From assembly GCF_029892965.1 (NCBI RefSeq), contig NZ_JARXWN010000003.1:370464-434463 (forward strand): DNA of 64,000 nucleotides, in the 5' to 3' direction. This document shows, piece after piece, positions 44,536 to 54,578 of this stretch. A program made the position numbers and the translations under genes. Every line of letters begins with the position of its first letter. Position 1 is the stretch's first letter. Origin of the DNA: Dysgonomonas sp. PF1-14 (GTDB taxonomy: Bacteria; Bacteroidota; Bacteroidia; Bacteroidales; Dysgonomonadaceae). The notes beneath the pieces are model-generated. The model had not been told where the DNA came from, did no database searches, and saw only the letters and a list, made by a program, of their open reading frames with translations.

Positions 44536-47500
44536 ATGAAAAATAATAAGACAAATGAAAAAGCATCGTGGAGCAATTTGCTCCTACGATTGCTTCCGCT
44601 AGCCATCTTGTTGCTGGTTGGGCAATGTGCATGGGCACAGTCCAAGCAAGTGACGGGTGTCGTGAAAGATGCTACCGGAGAAACCATTATCGGAGCCAGC
44701 ATATTCGAGAAGGGTACTTCCAATGGTACTATTACCGACTATGACGGTAGCTTTAAGTTGAATGTCAGTAGCGATAATGCTGTATTACTGATTACATACG
44801 TAGGTTTTCGCGCTCAGGAGATTAGCCTGAAAGGTAAAACTTACCTTAATATAACAATGGAAGAAGATGCCGAGCTGCTGGGCGAAGTAGTAGTAGTAGG
44901 TTATGGTGCACAGAAGAAAGAAAGCGTTATCGGTGCTATCTCGCAGGTAACATCCAAAGACCTGTTGCAGTCGCCTTCGGGTAACGTGTCGCAAGCCATT
45001 GCCGGAAAGATCAGTGGCGTTATTACTTCACAGACTTCCGGTGCACCCGGTGCCGACGATACACAGATATTCATTCGTGGACGTGCTACCTTTGCCGGCG
45101 ATGCACAGCCGCTAATCTTGGTCGATGGTATCGAACGCCCGTTTTCGCAGATTGCACCTGACGATATCGAGACTATCTCGGTATTGAAAGATGCTTCGGC
45201 TACAGCCGTATATGGTGTGCGTGGTGCCAATGGGGTGATGCTGATCACTACCAAACGTGGTAAAGAACAAAAACCGGAAGTGAGCCTGACTGCCAACTGG
45301 CAGATACAAAGCCCTACCCGTAAAGATACTTATCTGAATTCTTATCAGTCTGTAACACTACTCGAAGAAGCACTGGCAAACGACGGACTGCGTTCGCAGT
45401 TCTCGGCCGGTGATATCGAAATGTATCGTAAATCGAGTGCAGGCGAATTGAGCGGACTCGATGCAATGCTTTACCCGAATGTGAACTGGTATGATGAAGT
45501 GTTGAAAAGCACAGCTCCGGCTCAACGCTACAATGTGAGTGTACGTGGTGGAACAAAACGTATGCGCTATTATGCGTCCGGTGAATTCTACGACCAGTCT
45601 TCTATGGTAAGAAACCTTAGCAACGATAAATATAATAACAGTTCGAGTCCGCACTATCGCCGTTATTCATTCCGTGCCAATACCGATTTCTTCCTGACTA
45701 AAGATCTGACTTTCTCGGTAAACTTCGGTACACGTTTCGAAGAACGAAAAGGCTCTAATACCGAGGAGAAAATAGATTATAGCCAGACTTTCTACGAACT
45801 GAACCATACTCCGGGTTGGCTTTTCCCTGTGTCGTACACAGTACAGAATGGAGAAAGTACCAAAACCCTTTATGGAGGTAGTTCACAATACCAGAATAAT
45901 ATTGTCGCAGCACTGGCCGAAGGAGGTTATTACCGTGCGGTAAATACCATCAATGAGACCAACTTCATAGTAGACTACAAAATGGGTTGGCTGACAGAAG
46001 GATTAAGTGCTAAAGGTATGCTTTCGTTCGACTACGAGAATTATCACACCAATCTTTATTCGGCAGGATTTGCTACTTATGAATTGAATGACCGCAACAA
46101 CTATACATCTATTGATGCTTACAACCAGTTTAATAAAGATACCGAACTGGCAGTCGTAAGTAATGACGCTCTGGCTGATTCACGCAAGTTTGAGTCTGTT
46201 TACAAACTTTATATGGAGGCTCAGTTGAACTATGCACGTAAATTCGGCAAACACGATGTAACGGCTATGATGCTGTATATGCAGAACGACTACCGTTACA
46301 AGTCCGATCTGGCTCAGCGCTATCAGGGATTGGTAGGTCGTGTTACCTATGGTTACGACGACCGCTACCTAGCCGAGTTCAACGCCGGATACAATGGCTC
46401 TGAAAACTTTGTCAAAGGCAAACGCTTCGGTTTCTTTCCTTCCTTCTCTCTGGGCTGGCGTATCGCTAACGAAGAATTTATGAAAGGTACACAAGACTGG
46501 CTGGATAATTTGAAAATTCGGGCATCATACGGACAAGTAGGTAACGATATATACAATGTAAATAATGTAAAACAACGTTTCTTGTATCAGGAAAAATGGT
46601 TGCAAATATCAAATGATTATTATTTCGGAACAACAGGAGCTACAGGTATCTACGAATCTCAATATCCTAACTACGGCGTTACATGGGAGCGTGCACACAA
46701 ATACAACCTCGGAGTAGAGTTTGGTTTGTGGCAGGGTAAACTGAATGGTACTATCGATTTATTCTACGAAAAACGTAACGATATCCTGACTGAATACCAA
46801 ACCCGTCCGCAATGGGTAGGGGTAGTAATGGCTGCCGGAAATCTGGGTAAGACCAAAAACAGTGGTTACGAATTGGAACTGAAGCACCTTAATACTATTG
46901 GTAAAGATTTCAGCTACTCGGTAGGACTGACCTATTCTCATGCCCGGAACGAAATTCTGGAAATGGACGAGCCTACTCTGAAAACTGACTATCGTAAGAA
47001 AGAAGGGCATCCTATCAATCAGTATTTCGGATTGGTGTGCGACGGGTTTGTTACACAGGCAGATATAGATGGAGGCAATCTCCCTACTTCCAGTTTTGGT
47101 ACTGTACAGGCCGGAGATTTGAAATACCGCGATATGAACAAAGACGGTATTATTGATGAAAGAGACGAAACCTTTATGGGTTACAGTGATGTTCCCGAAA
47201 ATATGTATGCACTGACACTCGGTTGCAATTACAAAAACTGGGGATTCAGCATTATGTTTCAGGGAGTAGATCATGTAAGCCGCTACTACGATGCAGAGGC
47301 TATGTATGCCTTTGTTAACGGAGGTAAAGTAAAAGAGCACCATTTGCAACGTTGGGATCCTTCACAAAGCGAATCGCACAACCTGGCAAATGCTAAATAT
47401 CCGTTGCTGCACTACGATAGCTATGGAGATCACAATCAGCGACCGAACTCATTCTTCCTGAAGAACGGAGCATTCCTTCGTCTGAAGAACATTGAGTTGA

Positions 47501-47682
47501 GTTACACACTACCTGTTAATTGGGCATCAAAAGTAGGTATGAGCGATTGCCGCCTGTTCTTCAATGCTAATAATTTGGTTACTTGGGATAAACTGGATGG
47601 CCTGACCGACCCTGAAAGCAATGGCTCTAACAGGTATCCGATAATGAAGACTATGAACTTTGGTGTAAACGTTAAATTCTGA
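44536..47682 (+). CDS. susC: SusC/RagA-type TonB-dependent transporter (first)
   Basis: A 1048-residue outer-membrane transporter. After a long signal peptide ending in CAWAQ come a carboxypeptidase-regulatory-like domain (QVTGVVKDATGETIIGASIF), the TonB-box region EVVVVGYGAQKKESV, a plug (VLKDASATAVYGVRGANGVMLITTKRG) and the barrel, ending NFGVNVKF. It imports oligosaccharides captured by the SusD protein encoded six bases downstream, driven by TonB/ExbBD. Confidence 0.96.
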   Translation: MKNNKTNEKASWSNLLLRLLPLAILLLVGQCAWAQSKQVTGVVKDATGETIIGASIFEKGTSNGTITDYDGSFKLNVSSDNAVLLITYVGFRAQEISLKGKTYLNITMEEDAELLGEVVVVGYGAQKKESVIGAISQVTSKDLLQSPSGNVSQAIAGKISGVITSQTSGAPGADDTQIFIRGRATFAGDAQPLILVDGIERPFSQIAPDDIETISVLKDASATAVYGVRGANGVMLITTKRGKEQKPEVSLTANWQIQSPTRKDTYLNSYQSVTLLEEALANDGLRSQFSAGDIEMYRKSSAGELSGLDAMLYPNVNWYDEVLKSTAPAQRYNVSVRGGTKRMRYYASGEFYDQSSMVRNLSNDKYNNSSSPHYRRYSFRANTDFFLTKDLTFSVNFGTRFEERKGSNTEEKIDYSQTFYELNHTPGWLFPVSYTVQNGESTKTLYGGSSQYQNNIVAALAEGGYYRAVNTINETNFIVDYKMGWLTEGLSAKGMLSFDYENYHTNLYSAGFATYELNDRNNYTSIDAYNQFNKDTELAVVSNDALADSRKFESVYKLYMEAQLNYARKFGKHDVTAMMLYMQNDYRYKSDLAQRYQGLVGRVTYGYDDRYLAEFNAGYNGSENFVKGKRFGFFPSFSLGWRIANEEFMKGTQDWLDNLKIRASYGQVGNDIYNVNNVKQRFLYQEKWLQISNDYYFGTTGATGIYESQYPNYGVTWERAHKYNLGVEFGLWQGKLNGTIDLFYEKRNDILTEYQTRPQWVGVVMAAGNLGKTKNSGYELELKHLNTIGKDFSYSVGLTYSHARNEILEMDEPTLKTDYRKKEGHPINQYFGLVCDGFVTQADIDGGNLPTSSFGTVQAGDLKYRDMNKDGIIDERDETFMGYSDVPENMYALTLGCNYKNWGFSIMFQGVDHVSRYYDAEAMYAFVNGGKVKEHHLQRWDPSQSESHNLANAKYPLLHYDSYGDHNQRPNSFFLKNGAFLRLKNIELSYTLPVNWASKVGMSDCRLFFNANNLVTWDKLDGLTDPESNGSNRYPIMKTMNFGVNVKF

Positions 47683-47688
47683 TAGAAC

Positions 47689-49473
47689 ATGAAAAAGATA
47701 TTTTTATATAGCCTGTTTGCTTTAGGCGTTGCTTCTACCACATTATTGACTTCATGCGAGGATGCTTTCGGGGGATTTCTTGACAAGCAGCCAAGTAATG
47801 AGTTGACAGAAGAAGAAGTATTCAGCGATTGGAACATGATGGTAAGATTCCATTACGATACATATAATTTTTTGCGTCATGGAGCTTACCGAGTTAAGGA
47901 TTCGTGGCTCGATACTGCTACCGATCTGGGCGAGACCAGTTACTCTTCCGGTGGTGTAAGAAAATCCTTCAATCTGGGAAACTATTACAATGAAGCCGGA
48001 GCAGCAGAACTTACCGAGACATGGGAGCACTACTACCGTGCCATCCGCAAATGTAACCTGATCATTACCCGTATAGGGAATGTACCCAAAGAACCGTCTT
48101 TGAGTCAGGAAAAATACGAACAAGATAAATTGTATTACACCTCAGAAGCCCGTTTCCTACGTGCCTTCTTCTATTGGGAAATGTTCCTGCGTTATGGGCC
48201 TATCCCTGTAGTAACAGAGGTGCTCGATCCGGATGGTGACCTGTTGAGTGGTTATACTACCCGTCCGACGTTGAAAGAATATGTAGTAGACTTCATACTG
48301 AAAGAGCTGGAAGAATGCGAATCGGGGCTTATGACTTACGAAGATGCATGGAAATCGGCACAAGCCGGACGTATCGGTCAACCTATGGCAAGAGCGCTTT
48401 ATTCACGCATTATGCTTTATATGGCCAGCCCGCGTTATAGTGCTCAGTCGGGTGTTACATGGCAGCAGGCAGCTGATGCCGCTAAGAGTTTTATCGACGA
48501 TTACGGAGCTAACTTCCAGTTGTTCACAGTAGTTGATTCAGATGGAAACACAAAAGGTGTGGAGGCTTATACAAACGCACTGCTGAGAAATGCTTATTCG
48601 GGAAATAACAAAGAGGTTATTTTCTACCGTAACGATGTAGTTATTGGTTGGGACAGAATACAGAACGACACACCGGTGGGTGAAGGAGGAAAAGGAGGGC
48701 TTTGCCCGTCTCAGAATCTGGTAGATATGTACGATATGGCAGACGGTTCTTCGCCTTTTGCACAGTATGATGCAACCGGTGCTCCGGTTTATACCGGCGG
48801 GGCATCTGCTCCGACAATTAATGCTGCCAGTGGCTACAACGATGCCAATATGTGGGCAAACCGCGACCCGCGTCTGGCTGCAAGCGTTCTTTACAACGGT
48901 GTGGCTTGGGGCAATGGTGTGATCAATGTGGTACTCGGACAGCGCGACAATCCTGTCGGTAATACTAATGCTACGCCTACAGGTTACTATGTGCGCAAAT
49001 ATATCCCTGAAACTATTCTGAGTGCTGAGCATTCACAAACAGCTTATCGCCTGTGGACTATTATCCGTTATGCGGAAATACTGCTCAACTATGCCGAAGC
49101 GCTGAATGAAGTGCAAGGACCAAGTACAGAAGTATATAATCTGCTCGATCAGGTTCGTCACCGTTCAGGTATTACCGGTAATGTGGCAGATCGTAGCGAT
49201 CTGACTTCTTCCAAAGACAACATGCGTAACTTTATTCATAAAGAACGGACAGTAGAATTTGCTTTCGAGGAACATCGTCCTTGGGATGTGCGCCGCTGGA
49301 ATGTAGCAGTAGAAGCATTGGCACGCCCTATATACGGGGTAGACGTAGCTGCCGACGGAACCATTACACGCAAAGTAGCCCAGAACCGGGTGTTCGAAGA
49401 GAAAATGTATCTCTATCCGATACCTGAAGGGGAAGTTTGGAAAACAGATATAGAAAATAATCCGGGTTGGTAA
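47689..49473 (+). CDS. susD: SusD/RagB-type glycan-binding lipoprotein (first)
   Basis: A 594-residue SusD-family lipoprotein (lipobox LLTSCE, Cys24). The helical TPR-like scaffold is typical: FLDKQPSNELTEEEVFSD at the start, YYTSEARFLRAFFYWEMFLRYGPIPVV near residue 150, YAEILLNYAEALNEV near 460, the EFAFEEHRPWDVRRWN box and YPIPEGEVW at the end. It caps the preceding SusC and holds the glycan at its mouth. Confidence 0.95.
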   Translation: MKKIFLYSLFALGVASTTLLTSCEDAFGGFLDKQPSNELTEEEVFSDWNMMVRFHYDTYNFLRHGAYRVKDSWLDTATDLGETSYSSGGVRKSFNLGNYYNEAGAAELTETWEHYYRAIRKCNLIITRIGNVPKEPSLSQEKYEQDKLYYTSEARFLRAFFYWEMFLRYGPIPVVTEVLDPDGDLLSGYTTRPTLKEYVVDFILKELEECESGLMTYEDAWKSAQAGRIGQPMARALYSRIMLYMASPRYSAQSGVTWQQAADAAKSFIDDYGANFQLFTVVDSDGNTKGVEAYTNALLRNAYSGNNKEVIFYRNDVVIGWDRIQNDTPVGEGGKGGLCPSQNLVDMYDMADGSSPFAQYDATGAPVYTGGASAPTINAASGYNDANMWANRDPRLAASVLYNGVAWGNGVINVVLGQRDNPVGNTNATPTGYYVRKYIPETILSAEHSQTAYRLWTIIRYAEILLNYAEALNEVQGPSTEVYNLLDQVRHRSGITGNVADRSDLTSSKDNMRNFIHKERTVEFAFEEHRPWDVRRWNVAVEALARPIYGVDVAADGTITRKVAQNRVFEEKMYLYPIPEGEVWKTDIENNPGW

Positions 49474-49492
49474 TACTTAAATTGAATACACT

Positions 49493-52400
49493 ATGTATAT
49501 AAACATAAATAATATAATAAGCAAATTGACAGGAATGGTTAAATACCTGTTAATGGGTGCCCTGCTGCTGATTGCCTGCAATACGTGGGCGCAGGACGAG
49601 CGGGTATTGGAAGGCCGTATTGTGGACTCACTGGGCAATCCTATTGCCGGTGCTGTGGTGAATGTAGCCGAGCAGAGCCGTATTACGCTGTCTGATGAGA
49701 ACGGATATTTCAGCCTGAAAAGCGTAAAAGCTGCAGATGAAGTATGTGTCAGCAGTGTAGGCTACAAGAATGTTATCGTAGAAGCCGAATTTGGTGGTGG
49801 TTTCGAGATCATGATGGAAGCCGATCTGGATGAATACAAGCATCTGATGCCGCTGCCATTCGGAAACAAACTGAAGAAATATATAACAGAATCTACCTCA
49901 GTGGTATCCGGTACCGAGCTGCAAAAGCATCCGGTTACTGTGCTTCAGAATGCTTTTAACTCTACTCTGAGCGGAGTACAGACTTACGAGTGGTCGAGTG
50001 AGCCGGGATGGACAGAAACAGCTATGTATATTCGTGGATTGCGTACAATGAACAAGAATGCACGTAGTCCGCTGATCATTGTAGACAATGTAGAACGTGA
50101 CCTGTCATTCCTAGATGCTTTCCCTATCGAAAACATCACAGTACTGAAAGATGCTGCATCGACAGCTATCTATGGTATGCGCGGAGCTAATGGTGCTATT
50201 ATGGTAACTACCAAGCGCGGAGCAGCAGGAAAAACCAAGATTGATTTTACGCAGGAGATAGGTTTTCAGATGTTGAGCAACAAATTTGAGAATCAGAACT
50301 CTTATAATATGGCACTGACACGTAATCAGGTAAAATATCTGGATGGTGCCGATCCTCTTTATACAGCCGAGCAAATCGAGATGTATCGTCGTGTGTCTTC
50401 AGGAGAGAAGCTGACAGGTATCGACCAGTACAAATATTTCAATACAAACTGGTTTGATGAACTATATCGCGAAACAGCCCCAATGTATAAGACCAATCTG
50501 CAAATCAGCGGAGGAAATGCAAGAGCGCGTTACTATGTATCATTCTCTTATCTTCGTCAGGAAGGTATGTGGAATGACGAGTGGACAAGCTATAATGAAG
50601 GTTATAACACTTCGCATACATTGAACCGTTATAATCTGCGCTCGAATCTGGATATCGATGTGAATAAATATCTGAACGTATCGTTAGATCTGGGCGGACG
50701 TATCGACAATATTACACAACCTACTTCAGCAGTATTCAATCTGGTGACTTTCGGTGCGGTAGAGGCCAATCCGATGGAGCCTGTTTATACACCGGGCGGA
50801 CAGATCTATTCATCGAGTACGGCAAACAATCCGGCTCGTTTGCTGGCTGCATCCGGTCAGGAAAAGAACCGTCGTCGTAACCTGTATTCGACTGTAAATA
50901 TAACAGGAGATTTGGGCGCAATTGTTCCGGGCTTGAAAGCAAATGCAATGGTTAGCTTCGACTCTTACGACGTGTTCGAATCTACTCAGCGAAATGAGAT
51001 TAACTCATACTCTTACGATTATTCCAATCCGGCTGTAACCGATGTTTCAGAATTTAAACTGACACAGACATCTCTTTATTCGGCATTATCCGATCCTACG
51101 GCTGTTGAACGTAGCAACTACTACAATGTCAACTTCAATGCAGGACTTATGTACAACAAGACTTTCGGTAAGCACGATGTTAGTGCGCGCGCATTCTTCC
51201 GTACCTATCAGAACGCATTGAATATTGTAGAATTTACAGACTACAGAGGTCAGTCTTCTAACCGCTACATGTCATACAACGGGCAGGCCACTTATGTGTA
51301 CGACGGGAAGTACATCTTTTCAGGTAATCTTTCCCGTATGGGTAATGACAATTATGCAGAAGATGATCGTTGGGGAACTTTCTGGGGAACATCACTCGGT
51401 TGGGTAGCTTCCGAAGAATCATGGCTGAAGAACAAGAATCTCAATTTATTGAAACTACGTGCTTCATTCGGTCGTACCGGACAATCCAGTACAGGAGCCG
51501 GACGCTATCCTTATCAGAGCACTTATGGTGCAGGTACAGGCTATGGTTTCGGTACTTCCAATTCTACTATCAACGGTATTTATGAAAGTCTGGCAGGTAG
51601 CCTTAACAATAAATGGGAAATTTCTGACATGTTGAATGTCGGTGCAGACTTCGACATTTGGAACAAAAAACTTTACGGTTCGTTTGACGCATTTAAAGAA
51701 TGGCGTTCAAATATTTTGGTTAGCCGTTCTACTATTCCTGATATATTGGGTGTAACTGTAGCTCAGGATTCGTATGGAAAGGTCGAATCTAAAGGTTTTG
51801 AACTGAGCTTAGGGCACCATAACAAAATTGGTAAAGTAAATTATTTCATAGAAGGTATGTTGAGCTGGAATACCAATAAGATTACCGAAATGGACGAAAC
51901 CGAGCCCGATGTGGCATGGCAACGTAAGACCGGAGACCGTATTCGCGATTATACCTCAGTTGCTGAGTTATATGAAGGACCTTTTACCAATAGTGTAGGA
52001 GGATGGAATATGTATAAATTCGTAAAATGGGCATCCGATCCTAATCTGATTGCTACCAGTCAGCAGGATGCTATCGACAATCCGGAAAAGTATCCGTACA
52101 ATACGGCTTCCAATGGTGCGCAGAAACTGGGTACAGCTGTATTCAGAGACCTGAACGGAGACCGCCAGATTGATGCCAACGATATGATACCTGATGGTTA
52201 TACCATTATTCCGGAATTGACACCGTCTGTTACTCTCGGATTTGAATACGCAGGTTTCGATGCCCGCGCTATACTGACTGCTTACCTCAATCGTTCGGTA
52301 TTCCTGTCTCCGGCAGTCGGTTTCTCGGGCTGGGGTAACATGGGTACGCACGAGGTAACTAATGTTTGGGGATATTACACAGACGATCCTAACGATTCGC

Positions 52401-52726
52401 GTAATATCAATGCAAAATATCCTCGCCCTACTTACGGAGGTTATAGTGCTATAGATAGCGATCGTAGTACAGGTACTTACCAGAACGACATATGGATCAC
52501 AAACGGCGATTACCTGTCGTTGCGTAATATTGAGATTGGCTATTCATTACCAAAGAAACTTATAGCAAAGGCTAACCTCACCAAGTGCCGTATCTATTTC
52601 AGTGGTTATAATTTGTATAACTGGAGCCATTTGCCAAAAGGCTTAGACCCTGAAAAACCGATGAGTTATGTATGGTGGTATCCTAAGACACGTTCGTTCT
52701 CTTTTGGTATAAACGTTAGTTTCTAA
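49493..52726 (+). CDS. susC: SusC/RagA-type TonB-dependent transporter (second)
   Basis: A 1077-residue second SusC protein. Signal peptide, carboxypeptidase-regulatory-like domain (LEGRIVDSLGNPIAGAVVNV), plug (ITVLKDAASTAIYGMRGANGAIMVTTKRG) and barrel ending FSFGINVSF are all present. The TonB-box region differs from the usual EVVVVGYG: the equivalent reads LMPLPFGNKLKKYITES. It is paired with the SusD gene 25 bases downstream. The two pairs probably import fragments of different length or branching (inference). Confidence 0.95.
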   Translation: MYININNIISKLTGMVKYLLMGALLLIACNTWAQDERVLEGRIVDSLGNPIAGAVVNVAEQSRITLSDENGYFSLKSVKAADEVCVSSVGYKNVIVEAEFGGGFEIMMEADLDEYKHLMPLPFGNKLKKYITESTSVVSGTELQKHPVTVLQNAFNSTLSGVQTYEWSSEPGWTETAMYIRGLRTMNKNARSPLIIVDNVERDLSFLDAFPIENITVLKDAASTAIYGMRGANGAIMVTTKRGAAGKTKIDFTQEIGFQMLSNKFENQNSYNMALTRNQVKYLDGADPLYTAEQIEMYRRVSSGEKLTGIDQYKYFNTNWFDELYRETAPMYKTNLQISGGNARARYYVSFSYLRQEGMWNDEWTSYNEGYNTSHTLNRYNLRSNLDIDVNKYLNVSLDLGGRIDNITQPTSAVFNLVTFGAVEANPMEPVYTPGGQIYSSSTANNPARLLAASGQEKNRRRNLYSTVNITGDLGAIVPGLKANAMVSFDSYDVFESTQRNEINSYSYDYSNPAVTDVSEFKLTQTSLYSALSDPTAVERSNYYNVNFNAGLMYNKTFGKHDVSARAFFRTYQNALNIVEFTDYRGQSSNRYMSYNGQATYVYDGKYIFSGNLSRMGNDNYAEDDRWGTFWGTSLGWVASEESWLKNKNLNLLKLRASFGRTGQSSTGAGRYPYQSTYGAGTGYGFGTSNSTINGIYESLAGSLNNKWEISDMLNVGADFDIWNKKLYGSFDAFKEWRSNILVSRSTIPDILGVTVAQDSYGKVESKGFELSLGHHNKIGKVNYFIEGMLSWNTNKITEMDETEPDVAWQRKTGDRIRDYTSVAELYEGPFTNSVGGWNMYKFVKWASDPNLIATSQQDAIDNPEKYPYNTASNGAQKLGTAVFRDLNGDRQIDANDMIPDGYTIIPELTPSVTLGFEYAGFDARAILTAYLNRSVFLSPAVGFSGWGNMGTHEVTNVWGYYTDDPNDSRNINAKYPRPTYGGYSAIDSDRSTGTYQNDIWITNGDYLSLRNIEIGYSLPKKLIAKANLTKCRIYFSGYNLYNWSHLPKGLDPEKPMSYVWWYPKTRSFSFGINVSF

Positions 52727-52751
52727 TTCAAGAACAAATAAGAAATATAAA

Positions 52752-54539
52752 ATGAAAAAGATTGCAATATATATAGCTACAGCGTTGTTGACATTAGGTA
52801 CTCCCGCATGTAGTGACTTTCTCGGCAAAGAGGTAGATTTATCTCTTTCGGATGAGCAGGTGTTCAGTAGCTTTGAGAATACACGCGGCTTTCTGGCTAA
52901 CATCTACACTTATCTGCCCGATGCTTTTGCCGGATATACCAACGGGCAGTTTCTGGCAGCATCGCGCGATTGTATGACCGACAATTCCGTATCATTCTGG
53001 GATGTACACTATTACAATAGTGTCCTTACCGATGGCTATTCGTCAAAAGATCATCCGTTTGCCAAAGATTTCTGGCCGAAAAACTTTAAGGGTATAAGGG
53101 CTACAAATCAGTTTATGAAAAATGCGCGCGAATCGGTAATTGGTAATTCTGACAAGACCGGTGACGAGAATCGTCTGTATGACCGTTATATGGCTGAGGC
53201 ACGCTTGCTTCGCGCTATCTTCCATTTCGACGTTGCCTGTTGGTTTGGTGATGTGCCTATCATTGGTGACGATGAGAATGGCGATCCCATCATCTTCGAT
53301 CCGGCAGATACCGAAGCTATGAATATGGCTCGTACCAACAGTGCTGATGCCCTTAAATGGATTGCCGATGAATGTGATGCCATAAAGGATAAATTGCCAT
53401 TCCGTTACAGCAACGAAGACGAGAACTGGGGGCGTGTAAACGGTGCGGCGGCTTATGCTTTGAAGTCGAGAGCTTTACTATACAGGGCTTCTGCTCTTAA
53501 CAATCCGACTAAGATTGCTTCTTACTGGCAGGAAGCCGCTGCGGCAGCGCAGGAGTTTATTACAAAGAATAATAGCCAGAGCAACCGTTATAAACTGTAC
53601 ACTACAAGTAATAACGATACAAAAAAGAATTATTACGAGTGTTTTGTAACTACGCCGTACTATAATGACGAATATATACTGACACGTTCGGTATGGAATA
53701 CCTATGAAATAGAGTTGTTCTTAGCGCCTTGCGGATTCAGTGGGACAGCTACAGCAGTAGGTCGTACCAACCCGACTCAGAACTTTGTAGACAGCTACGA
53801 AACTATAAATGGCCTGCCTATCGATCAGGATCCGACTTACGATGACCAGAATCCGTATGCAAATCGTGACCCGCGTCTCGAGCAGACTATCCTGCATCAT
53901 GGATCTGTTTGGGGTGACGCATTACAGGAAGAACAGCGCGAAATAGATGTTTCTACAGGAGGAAAAGACAAGAGAGCAACACATGGTGGTACACTGACCG
54001 GATATTATACCAAAAAGTTCCTGAACAATATGTCGTTCAAGAGCCCGTCTACTTACAACCACGTTTGTCCTATTTTCCGTTATGGGGAGATACTGTTGAA
54101 TGCAGCCGAAGCTATCAACGAAGCTTCTGGTCCCGATCAGGCTTACCAGTATGTAAATCAGGTACGAGCCCGCGTTGGTATGCCGGCTTACAGAGGTATG
54201 ACACAAGACCAGTTGCGCGAACGTATACGCAACGAACGCCGCATAGAACTGAGCTTTGAAGACCATCGTTTCTTTGACGAACGTCGCTGGAAATTGTTTG
54301 AAGGGCAGAGTATGAGCAGCGAGAGAAATTTGCCTCGCTACAAGCAGTTGTACAATCTTTACGGTGTAGTTGTTACTCCGGATGCTTCTACTGTCTATAC
54401 GTACGGTTCGGCAGAAGCGCGTACTTCACGTGCTTTCAACAGTCCGAAGAATTACTACCTCCCGATACCGGATAGCGATGTGAAAAAAGCTCCGAATCTG
54501 AAACAAAATCCGGGTTGGGAACTTTCGGCAACAGAATAA
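52752..54539 (+). CDS. susD: SusD/RagB-type glycan-binding lipoprotein (second)
   Basis: A 595-residue SusD-family lipoprotein with lipobox-like TPACSD, Cys20. Family marks are FLGKEVDLSLSDEQVFSSFENTRGF, the RLLRAIFHFDVACWFGDVPII helix near residue 155, FRYGEILLNAAEAINEA, RRIELSFEDHRFFDERRW and the closing YLPIPDSDV. It differs strongly in sequence from the first SusD, so the pair is not a recent duplication. Confidence 0.94.
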   Translation: MKKIAIYIATALLTLGTPACSDFLGKEVDLSLSDEQVFSSFENTRGFLANIYTYLPDAFAGYTNGQFLAASRDCMTDNSVSFWDVHYYNSVLTDGYSSKDHPFAKDFWPKNFKGIRATNQFMKNARESVIGNSDKTGDENRLYDRYMAEARLLRAIFHFDVACWFGDVPIIGDDENGDPIIFDPADTEAMNMARTNSADALKWIADECDAIKDKLPFRYSNEDENWGRVNGAAAYALKSRALLYRASALNNPTKIASYWQEAAAAAQEFITKNNSQSNRYKLYTTSNNDTKKNYYECFVTTPYYNDEYILTRSVWNTYEIELFLAPCGFSGTATAVGRTNPTQNFVDSYETINGLPIDQDPTYDDQNPYANRDPRLEQTILHHGSVWGDALQEEQREIDVSTGGKDKRATHGGTLTGYYTKKFLNNMSFKSPSTYNHVCPIFRYGEILLNAAEAINEASGPDQAYQYVNQVRARVGMPAYRGMTQDQLRERIRNERRIELSFEDHRFFDERRWKLFEGQSMSSERNLPRYKQLYNLYGVVVTPDASTVYTYGSAEARTSRAFNSPKNYYLPIPDSDVKKAPNLKQNPGWELSATE

Positions 54540-54578
54540 GCCAATGTCAAGGTTAAAAACTTAAAAACTTAAAAAAGT

